This document shows positions 55,597 through 64,000 of a DNA stretch of 64,000 nucleotides, one piece after another (positions within the stretch are counted from its first letter, which is position 1; every line of letters starts with the position of its first letter). The position numbers and the translations under genes are program-made. Under the pieces are notes generated by a model, which was not told the DNA's origin, made no database searches, and worked only from the letters and a program-made list of their open reading frames with translations. Origin of the DNA: an uncultured Acidimicrobiales bacterium. GTDB lineage: Bacteria; Actinomycetota; Acidimicrobiia; Acidimicrobiales; Bin134. Where the stretch lies: assembly GCA_951813325.1 (NCBI GenBank), contig OX638350.1, positions 1,475,029-1,539,028 on the forward strand. The letters are read 5' to 3'.

Positions 55597-56597
55597 GCCG
55601 GGGCTTTCGATGAATCGGTTGGTTCTCGAGCCAGCATCTCGTCAATCTCCACAGGGGTGGGCATGGCGTCGGAACAGGCCAGGCGACCGGCCACAATAGC
55701 TCCGGCCGCGTTGGCCCGAGTGACGATTTCCACCGGGCTGTGGCCAGCCAATATCCCGTCGGCCAGCGAACCGCCGAAGGCATCGCCCGCGCCCAGCCCG
55801 CAGACCACATCGACAGTCATAGGCGGCACCTCGGCCCGGCTGTTTGCGGTGGCCACCAGCACCCCGTCGGCGCCTTGCTTCACGATGGCCAGCGACACCC
55901 CCCGCTCCAGCAAACGGTCGGCAGCGGCATGGGGATCAGCGGTGCCGATGGCGATCTCACACTCGGTGCGGTTGCCCACTGCCACGGTGGCCAGGTCGAT
56001 TGCCTGCCCGATGTGAGCGCCAGCCTCTTGGGGCGAGGACCAGAAGCTGGGCCGGTAGTCCAGATCGAGCACGGTATGAGCTCGTCGGCTCCGCTGTTCC
56101 AGCACCCCCAGCACGGTGGAGCGGGACGGTTCCTGGGCGAATCGGGAGCCAGCCGTCCACAGCACGGGCACGGTGGCCGCGATGTCGGGGATATCAGCGG
56201 GCCGCAAGTTCATCTCCGGTCCTCGGGGCTCGCGGTAGAACAAAAGCGGCGGGTCGGTCGGGGGGTCGAGGGCGCAGAAGGCCAGCGCGGTGCGCAGATC
56301 CGGATCGGTGGACACGTAGCGGTTGTCCACCCCGAACTTCTCGGCCAACTCATCCCGGATGTACTCGCCGAAGCCGTCGTCGCCCACCCGGGTCACCACC
56401 CCCGCCCGCCGGCCCAGCCGGGCGCAGGCCACGGCCACGTTGGTGGGGGAGCCGCCGATCGACTTGGCGAACGTCTGGACCTTGCTCAGCGGCACGCCGC
56501 TCTGCTGAGGGTACAGATCGACGCTGACCCGCCCGATGGTCAGCACCTCGATATCGCGGGGACCGCGGCCTGCTTCGGCCGCCTGTGGGTCAGACAC
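55593..56597 (-). CDS. iolC: 5-dehydro-2-deoxygluconokinase
   Basis: PfkB-family kinase that phosphorylates 2-deoxy-5-keto-gluconate. The 334-residue product has LTIGRVSVDLYPQQSGVPL and SKVQTFAKSIGGSPTNVAVA near the N terminus, both IolC-like, and the anion-hole motif VVCGLGAGDAFGGSLADGIL with the catalytic Asp (about residue 270). FYREPRGPEMNLRP is another IolC mark. It overlaps the 2-hydroxyacid dehydrogenase gene by 4 bases. Confidence 0.93.
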   Translation of the reverse strand: MSDPQAAEAGRGPRDIEVLTIGRVSVDLYPQQSGVPLSKVQTFAKSIGGSPTNVAVACARLGRRAGVVTRVGDDGFGEYIRDELAEKFGVDNRYVSTDPDLRTALAFCALDPPTDPPLLFYREPRGPEMNLRPADIPDIAATVPVLWTAGSRFAQEPSRSTVLGVLEQRSRRAHTVLDLDYRPSFWSSPQEAGAHIGQAIDLATVAVGNRTECEIAIGTADPHAAADRLLERGVSLAIVKQGADGVLVATANSRAEVPPMTVDVVCGLGAGDAFGGSLADGILAGHSPVEIVTRANAAGAIVAGRLACSDAMPTPVEIDEMLAREPTDSSKAPA

Positions 56598-56627
56598 GCA
56601 GCGATGCTAGGTGATGCTGGGTACCGT

Positions 56628-57407
56628 TTACGTACCTGCTTGGGCCAGTTCGTGCTGGAGGGCCTCCAGTTCGGCGCCGCCAGCCATGAGCTGGGTCAAA
56701 TCGGACTGGGACAGCTCTTCCTTGGCCCAGTTGCCCATGGACACCCCCCGGTTGAGGATCACGAAGCGGTCGCCCACCGGGTAGGCGTGATTGGGGTTGT
56801 GGGTGATGAAGATCACCGCCAGTCCCTGGTCCCGGGCTTCGACGATGCGCCGCAGCACCACTCCGGACTGCTTTACGCCCAGTGCCGAAGTGGGCTCGTC
56901 GAGGATCAGCACCCGGGCCCCGAAGTAGCTGGCTCGGGCAATGGCCACTGACTGCCGCTCGCCGCCGGACAGCGTGCCCACGTTCTGCTCGACGTCGCGG
57001 ATGTCGATGCCCATCTTGGCCATCTCTTCTTTGGCGATGCGCTTGGCCCCTTCGATGTCGATCTGGCGGAAAGGCCACATGCCGGTCTTGGGCTCCGCCC
57101 CTAAGAAGAAGTTCCGCCACACCGACATGAGGGGCACCATGGCCAAGTCCTGGTACACGGTGGCGATGCCCCGGGCCAGGGCTTCGCGGGGGGAGTTGAA
57201 GCGCACCTCCTCGCCTTCCATGAGCAGCGTGCCCTCGTCGTGCTGGTGGACGCCGGCCAGGATTTTGATGAAGGTGGACTTGCCTGCACCGTTGTCGCCG
57301 AGCACGCAGGTGACCTCGCCCGGGTTCACCGTGGTGGTGACCCCGGTGAGGGCGATGATGTTCCCGTAGAACTTCGAGATGTTGTTGAGTTCGAGGAATT
57401 CAGCCAT
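56628..57407 (-). CDS. Sugar ABC transporter ATPase, single-domain
   Basis: A 259-residue ABC ATPase of the carbohydrate (CUT2, FrcA-like) type with one nucleotide-binding domain: Walker [16 protein letters not shown] (about residue 38), Q loop [11 protein letters not shown], signature [14 protein letters not shown] and Walker [13 protein letters not shown]. The double-ATPase RbsA form is not used here. It pairs with the permease and binding protein encoded upstream in the same minus-strand operon and likely takes up inositol or a derivative. Confidence 0.92.
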   Translation of the reverse strand: MAEFLELNNISKFYGNIIALTGVTTTVNPGEVTCVLGDNGAGKSTFIKILAGVHQHDEGTLLMEGEEVRFNSPREALARGIATVYQDLAMVPLMSVWRNFFLGAEPKTGMWPFRQIDIEGAKRIAKEEMAKMGIDIRDVEQNVGTLSGGERQSVAIARASYFGARVLILDEPTSALGVKQSGVVLRRIVEARDQGLAVIFITHNPNHAYPVGDRFVILNRGVSMGNWAKEELSQSDLTQLMAGGAELEALQHELAQAGT

Positions 57408-57459
57408 CAGCAGACCTCCTTGAGGGTTTTAGTTGTCCGAACGGATTGCGAAGAACTGG

Positions 57460-59685
57460 TCATCGGACTTTCTCCGCTTGAGAACGCACGTAGTTGTTGA
57501 CCAGCACCGCCACCAGCAGCAGTGCGCCCAGCACCAGGAACCGCCAGTCGCTGTTCCAGGTGGCGAAGCCGATTCCCGAGGTGATCATGCCCCAGATCAC
57601 CGCGCCGATGGCGGCTCCGATGGCTGATCCGTAGCCGCCGGTGAGCAGGCATCCGCCGACCACGGCCACGATGATGTAGCGGAACTCGTTTCCGTCGCCC
57701 ACGTTGGCTTGTACCGAGTTGAGCCGGAAGGCGATCACCATCCCAGTGATCCAAGCCGATGCCGACACCAGCATGAACAGTGTGGTCTTGGTGCGGGCCG
57801 CGGGCACACCCACTGACCGGGAGGCGTCTTTGTTGCCACCCACCGCGAAGATCCAGTTTCCGAATTGGGTGCGGGCCAGAATCCAGGCCCCCAGCACGGC
57901 GAATGTCAAGAACAGCATCACGCCCACGCCGAACCGGGTCTCAGCCCGAGTGGCGGCCAGCTCTTCGCTGGTGATGAACATCAGCTTGGCCGCAATGCCG
58001 AGCATTACTGAGCCGAGACCGACGAATACCAGGGACCGTCCTACGCTGTCATCGGAGGTGAACAGAGTGCGGCAGACAACGTCGATGGCGTAGACCGCGA
58101 AAGCGGCGATGCCGCCCTTCACCACCCCGGTGATGATGCCGTAGAGGATGCCGTCTCCCTGGGCCAGCTCGATGATGGCGAAGGCCAGTCCGGCAACAAG
58201 TCCAATCATGGCGCCAATCTTGGACAGAGGGCCCGGAGTGGGGGCTGGAGTTGCCGAGGTACGGCGGGCGGCGATGAGCCGCGCAACGGCTGATGCGGCC
58301 AGGAGCAGCGCGATCAGCAATAACGCGGTGAACAGCTCTACTCGCAGCTTTCGGGAGTCGGCCTCCGACTGGATGAAGAAGGCCAACACCACGATGCCCA
58401 CCGAGGTAAGCAGCGTGAACGCCACCGCCAGCCCGCGGCGGTTTGCCGCCAGACTGAGCAGCACCAATCCCATGATGGCCAAGACGCCGAAGAGAATGGC
58501 CCGGGCGCCCTGGACGGTGACCATGTAGCTGATGGCGGGGATGATGGCAAGAGCAGCACCGATGGCCGGGTAACCCACGCTGACCCTTCCCAAGGCGGCC
58601 AGCACGGCCAGCACTCCGGTGGCACCGATGCCCAGAGCCAGAACAGTACGGCCCGGTGTGCCCGTTAAGAAGTCGAGGCGATCAGAGTTTTCCGAGTCTA
58701 TGATCACGGCGACAACGATGGCGAGGGCGATGCCCAAGAGCCCGGCTATCAGATATCGGACTACTCGCGGACCATGCTCCGATTGGGCCGGTTCTCGCTC
58801 GGCCCGCTGGTAACGGGCGAGGCACCATCCGGCCACCGCGACCAGCACGCCTGCTCCCGTGATGATGCCGAAAATCCAATTGGAGCTTTTGCCATCTTGT
58901 TCGAGCAACAGGATGAAGCCGATAGCTCCGGCCGCCGTTCCTATTGCCGACACCAGGTATCCGCCGACGTTGGGATGTTCCCGGCGGGCGTAGGCCAACT
59001 CCATGGTGCCCAAGACCAAGACGACCGCGCCGATGATAAGGAGACCGCCCCACGCCCAGTCTCGGTCGTCCCAGACGTGGCCGTTTCGGATCCAGGTGGC
59101 GCCGAAGATGTTGTCCCAGAACTCGTAGCCGCCCGACCGGTCGAGGCCCTCGGCGATCACCCTGTTGGTGAACAGCTTGGTGAATCCGAGCTTGGCCCCG
59201 ATGAGAATGAAGAATGTGCCCAGGGTGACGATGAAGCTGGGCAGCGAGGTTTTGTCCACCAGCGTCCCGTTGAACCAGCCGATGGCCAGCGCAAAGGCCA
59301 GCGAGAGCGGGACCGCGAGGTGGAGGCTGAGCCCGGCACCGCCCAGCTCAGCGGTATCGCTGCTCAACAGGACCACAATCACCGCGGTTGCCCCGGTCAT
59401 TGAGCCGGAGGAGAGGTCGAATTCGCCCCCGATCATCAACAGGGCCACTGGCACCGCCATCAAGCCGAGGGTGGCGGCCACATCCAAATAGTTGGCCGTG
59501 CCCCCCGCGGTTCCGAACGGCGCCGAAACCAGCCAGAACAGCAGCCAAACCCCGACGGCGCCGATCAAAGCCCCGATCTCTGGTCTGGTCAGCAGCTGTT
59601 GTATCGGGCCCCGATGGGCTAATCGCTCGTCACCAGCATCTGGCCGGCTGTCCGCAGAGTCAGTCGTTGTGGTTGCTTCAGCCAC
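57460..59685 (-). CDS. Sugar ABC transporter permease (RbsC/FrcC family) with a large internal insertion
   Basis: 741 residues, against about 320-350 for the family. The N-terminal part carries the family segment LLMIGGEFDLSSGSMTGATA (about 75-95) and SFIVTLGTFFILIGAKL. The C-terminal part has the other family blocks: ILARTQFGNWIFAVGGNKDA, IIVAVVGGCLLTGGYGSA and WRFLVLGALLLVAVLVNNYV. Between them (about residues 215-590) lie roughly ten extra hydrophobic segments not expected in this family. GTG 59685 has AGAGGGGG upstream and is preferred over GTG 59703. Confidence 0.88.
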   Translation of the reverse strand: MAEATTTTDSADSRPDAGDERLAHRGPIQQLLTRPEIGALIGAVGVWLLFWLVSAPFGTAGGTANYLDVAATLGLMAVPVALLMIGGEFDLSSGSMTGATAVIVVLLSSDTAELGGAGLSLHLAVPLSLAFALAIGWFNGTLVDKTSLPSFIVTLGTFFILIGAKLGFTKLFTNRVIAEGLDRSGGYEFWDNIFGATWIRNGHVWDDRDWAWGGLLIIGAVVLVLGTMELAYARREHPNVGGYLVSAIGTAAGAIGFILLLEQDGKSSNWIFGIITGAGVLVAVAGWCLARYQRAEREPAQSEHGPRVVRYLIAGLLGIALAIVVAVIIDSENSDRLDFLTGTPGRTVLALGIGATGVLAVLAALGRVSVGYPAIGAALAIIPAISYMVTVQGARAILFGVLAIMGLVLLSLAANRRGLAVAFTLLTSVGIVVLAFFIQSEADSRKLRVELFTALLLIALLLAASAVARLIAARRTSATPAPTPGPLSKIGAMIGLVAGLAFAIIELAQGDGILYGIITGVVKGGIAAFAVYAIDVVCRTLFTSDDSVGRSLVFVGLGSVMLGIAAKLMFITSEELAATRAETRFGVGVMLFLTFAVLGAWILARTQFGNWIFAVGGNKDASRSVGVPAARTKTTLFMLVSASAWITGMVIAFRLNSVQANVGDGNEFRYIIVAVVGGCLLTGGYGSAIGAAIGAVIWGMITSGIGFATWNSDWRFLVLGALLLVAVLVNNYVRSQAEKVR

Positions 59686-59778
59686 AAGAGTCCCCCTCTC
59701 CACACCTGGGCGATGGTGCGCTTATACCAGCCCCATAGAGCAGCTAGTGATAGTTGCCGACTGTAGACCAAATAAATA

Positions 59779-59810
59779 GAGCGCTGCCCGGATTGTCCCG
59801 GGCAGCGCTC
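59779..59810 (-). terminator. Strong hairpin between the binding-protein and permease genes
   Basis: GAGCGCTGCCCGG at 59779-59791 pairs perfectly with CCGGGCAGCGCTC at 59798-59810 (13-bp stem, 6-base loop). On the minus strand it is followed by a U-rich stretch (tctatttattt). This looks like a partial intrinsic terminator after the binding-protein gene that lets only some transcripts run on into the permease, giving more binding protein than transporter. Confidence 0.75.
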
Positions 59811-59857
59811 CACTCATGGTTGCAGGCGCGTTCAACGCCTCATGTCAGTTTGGAGGT

Positions 59858-60877
59858 CTAGCGGGTTCCCTGGGATACCAGTGCCTTGACGTCCGCCGCG
59901 TTGGCGGTGTCGACGAAGCCCGGACCGGTGAGGATGGGCAGGCCGCCGCCCGCGGTGTTCAGGTTGGTGGCTTGCAGGTGCATCAAGATGACGGGCAGGT
60001 AGCCCTGGAGGTACTGCTGCTGGTCGACCGTGAAGGCCACATTGCCAGCTTCAATCTGGTCGATGAGATCGCTGGACAGGTCGAAACCGCCGATGATGAG
60101 CTCCCTACCGGCTTGCTCGCCGGCAGCAAGAGCCCGCAAGGGCAGATTCGGACCGACGCCGAGCACGCCGTCGATGCTCTCGTCGCCTTGGAGGATGGCG
60201 GCGATGGTGTTCTGTTGCTCATCGGGGTTGGCGTCGAGACCGACGAACTCCGAGGTCACCTGGCCGCCGAATGTTTCGGCCAAGCCATTGCAGCGCTCTT
60301 CAAGAGCCACGTTGGTCTGCTCCTGGCGGGCGCAGAGGACGTGGGTGGCGCCCAGAGCGTTGAATCGCTCGCCGGCACCGTTTCCGGCCACAGTCTCGGT
60401 CTGACCGATATGGGTTGTAGCGCCCAGGTCCTTGTAGTTGTTCACGCCGGAGTTCAACGTGTACAGCGGGATGCCGGCGGCGACGACGGCCTCAGCAGCC
60501 GACTGGACGCCAGTCGGGTCAGCCAGCGAGATGGCAATGCCGTCCGAGCCGGCGGCGATGGCCGCTTCAATCTCCTGAGACTGCCTCAAGGCGTCGTTGT
60601 TGGAGCCGAAGTAGACCACATCACAGCCGATGGCAGAGGCGGCGTCGCGCACGGCCACTTCGACCACAGACCAGAAAGTACCGGAGTCACCGTGGGTGAT
60701 GACGTGGTAGGTCTTGTCGCAGCCTTGGGTAGGGTCTACTTCGACCACATCGGTCGGCACCGCTGCTTCGGTGGGCTCGCTGGGTGCGGGCTCGCTGGTG
60801 TCGTCGTCGTTGCCGCATGCCGCGGCTACGAGCGTCAATGCAAACAGCAATGCAAACAGTTTCCATAGCTTTTTCAT
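59858..60877 (-). CDS. Sugar ABC transporter substrate-binding lipoprotein (RbsB/MocB-like)
   Basis: A 339-residue exported lipoprotein: signal peptide MKKLWKLFALLFALTLVAAACG with lipobox AAAC, a low-complexity Asp/Glu/Pro linker, then a periplasmic-binding fold (VVYFGSNNDALRQSQEIEAA, then GIAISLADPTGVQSA and GIPLYTLNSGVN). This is the ribose/inositol-binding class, which includes rhizopine-binding MocB. ATG 60877 with GAGAGGG upstream is preferred over TTG 60895. It starts 18 bases after the IolE-like stop and is followed by a hairpin. Confidence 0.9.
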   Translation of the reverse strand: MKKLWKLFALLFALTLVAAACGNDDDTSEPAPSEPTEAAVPTDVVEVDPTQGCDKTYHVITHGDSGTFWSVVEVAVRDAASAIGCDVVYFGSNNDALRQSQEIEAAIAAGSDGIAISLADPTGVQSAAEAVVAAGIPLYTLNSGVNNYKDLGATTHIGQTETVAGNGAGERFNALGATHVLCARQEQTNVALEERCNGLAETFGGQVTSEFVGLDANPDEQQNTIAAILQGDESIDGVLGVGPNLPLRALAAGEQAGRELIIGGFDLSSDLIDQIEAGNVAFTVDQQQYLQGYLPVILMHLQATNLNTAGGGLPILTGPGFVDTANAADVKALVSQGTR

Positions 60878-60895
60878 TTTGGGTTTCCCTCTCAA

Positions 60896-61816
60896 TTAGA
60901 TGTTGTTTTTGTGTGAGGTTCCGGCACCCGCAGGTACGGGTTCCAGATTTCGCAGGAAATCGATGCTCTGGCAGGCGTCGAACCTCAGCCGAGCTATGGC
61001 AGAGGGATCCCCCTCTGCTATCGCTGCATCCTGCTCCAGGACGTACCACAGGTCGCGCCCTGATTTTTCAAGGAGGTCGACGATCTCGGCAATCGGCAAC
61101 CCTCCCTGACCCAATGGCGGGAACAGGCCACGCTGTACGCCCTGCATGAGCGACAGCTCTCCCGCCGTGACCTGGGCTGCGATACCCAGATCAACGTCTT
61201 TGATGTGAACGAGCGCGATGCGATCCAAGTAGCGCTTGGCCGTGTCCACGACGTCGGCGCCCCCGAGAAGCATGTGGGCGGTGTCGAGCACCAGCGCGGT
61301 GTCGCTGACCTCCAAGATGCGCTCGGTTTCGGTGGCGGTCTCCACCAGGCAGCCAAAGTGGGGGTGGAGCGCCTGGGTGAGGCCATGGTTGGAGGCAATC
61401 CGGCCTACTTCGGACAGCGTGTCGGCCATGATCGGCCATTCGTGATCAGTCAGTGGGGTTTGGCGCCAGTCATCGAGATGGCTTACTGCGCAGGAGACGA
61501 AGAACTGGCCGCCTCCACCGGAGATCAAGGAAGCGGCTTCGGCCGCTGAAGCGAGCGTGTCCTCGGCTTTGGAAGGATCGTGCAGTACCAGGGGCACGAA
61601 ACCCCCGAGCAGCGACAGGCTGTGGCGATCGAGTAATGCGCCCAGCTCGCTGGGGTTAGTGGGCAGATAGCCGAGCGACCCCAGCTCGGTATGGGTGAAT
61701 CCCGCCTCGCTCATCTCCGCGAGCACAGCCTCGGCGGGAAGCTGGTATCCCCAGCCGGGCATCTCGCACACGCCCCAGCTAATAGGCGCGGTGGCGGTTC
61801 GACTAAGCAGATTCAT
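60896..61816 (-). CDS. IolE/MocC-like TIM-barrel sugar isomerase or dehydratase
   Basis: A 306-residue xylose-isomerase-type barrel. Marks are ATAPISWGVCEMPGWGYQLP at the N terminus, TELGSLGYLPTNPSELG, QALHPHFGCLVETATETERI, LDTAHMLLGGADVVDTA and ALVHIKDVD, which provide the metal-binding His, Glu and Asp residues. The family includes inosose dehydratase IolE, inosose isomerase IolI and rhizopine protein MocC. Since IolC, IolD and IolB are encoded downstream and no other IolE is present, an inosose dehydratase role is likely. ATG 61816 is preferred over an upstream in-frame start. Confidence 0.8.
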   Translation of the reverse strand: MNLLSRTATAPISWGVCEMPGWGYQLPAEAVLAEMSEAGFTHTELGSLGYLPTNPSELGALLDRHSLSLLGGFVPLVLHDPSKAEDTLASAAEAASLISGGGGQFFVSCAVSHLDDWRQTPLTDHEWPIMADTLSEVGRIASNHGLTQALHPHFGCLVETATETERILEVSDTALVLDTAHMLLGGADVVDTAKRYLDRIALVHIKDVDLGIAAQVTAGELSLMQGVQRGLFPPLGQGGLPIAEIVDLLEKSGRDLWYVLEQDAAIAEGDPSAIARLRFDACQSIDFLRNLEPVPAGAGTSHKNNI

Positions 61817-61884
61817 GTGCGCGCCCGCGGCTCCCCTTCTGACGCCCCTCCAGAGCGACAGTCTTATGGCAGATGGTTGCAGGG

Positions 61885-64000
<2,116 letters not shown>

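Overview
The window is high-GC DNA with many GTG starts and many 4-base start/stop overlaps. Gene content points to an Actinomycetota member, most likely class Acidimicrobiia (an inference; there is no rRNA gene to confirm it). Supporting signs are an EssC/EccC-type secretion motor with WXG100 genes, a Rho factor with a huge Arg/Asp-rich insertion, a MurA with Asp at the fosfomycin-target position, and a relative of the mycobacterial mycothiol-linked protein Rv2466c. No tRNA, rRNA or CRISPR array was found.

Layout. 1-4639 (minus): the 5' part of a type VII secretion locus (motor ATPase cut by the left edge, plus two small WXG100-type proteins). 4753-8645 (plus): threonine synthesis (hom, thrC and a phosphoglycerate-mutase-like candidate homoserine kinase). 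8885-17776 (plus): a housekeeping run of rho, rpmE, prfA, prmC, the threonylcarbamoyl-AMP synthase gene, a membrane-anchored molybdoenzyme, rpiB, glyA and a WecA/TagO-like transferase. 17885-25340 (plus): a complete F1Fo ATP synthase operon with an unusual b subunit and a short epsilon. 25458-39144: mixed genes, including an iodotyrosine-deiodinase-like flavoprotein, an SDR, a lone oligopeptide-type binding protein, glpX, murA, nfu, rhomboid, a cysteine desulfurase and mnmA. A palindromic 168-bp repeat lies at 34595-34762.

39145-46258 (plus) is a lower-GC defence island: a type II restriction-modification pair, then six tightly packed genes. These are a sigma-like factor, an HTH protein, an ImmA/IrrE metallopeptidase with a Cys-rich tail, a CD-NTase-type nucleotidyltransferase, an E2-like conjugating enzyme without E1, and a membrane protein. 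The last three look like a compact E2-only (type II-short) CBASS system. The HTH/peptidase pair recalls the CapH/CapP switch, with a sigma-like factor added.

46305-61816 (minus) is an inositol-type catabolic cluster. It has a binding protein, an oversized permease and an ATPase, plus IolE-like, IolC, IolD, IolG and IolB proteins and a LacD-like aldolase that can stand in for IolJ. Two extra dehydrogenases and an RmlD-like reductase are present, and a fatty-acid-desaturase/Rieske fusion resembles rhizopine proteins MocD and MocE joined in one chain. The set suggests uptake and O-demethylation or oxidation of a methylated or amino inositol that then enters the inositol pathway.

61885-64000 (minus): a HAD hydrolase and the 3' part of a LigA-like DNA ligase with a duplicated helix-hairpin-helix region, cut by the right edge.

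The most promising leads are the regulated CBASS-like operon, the Moc/Iol hybrid cluster with its fused oxygenase and 741-residue permease, and the LigA duplication. Function calls come from reading motifs and context by eye; no database search was run.
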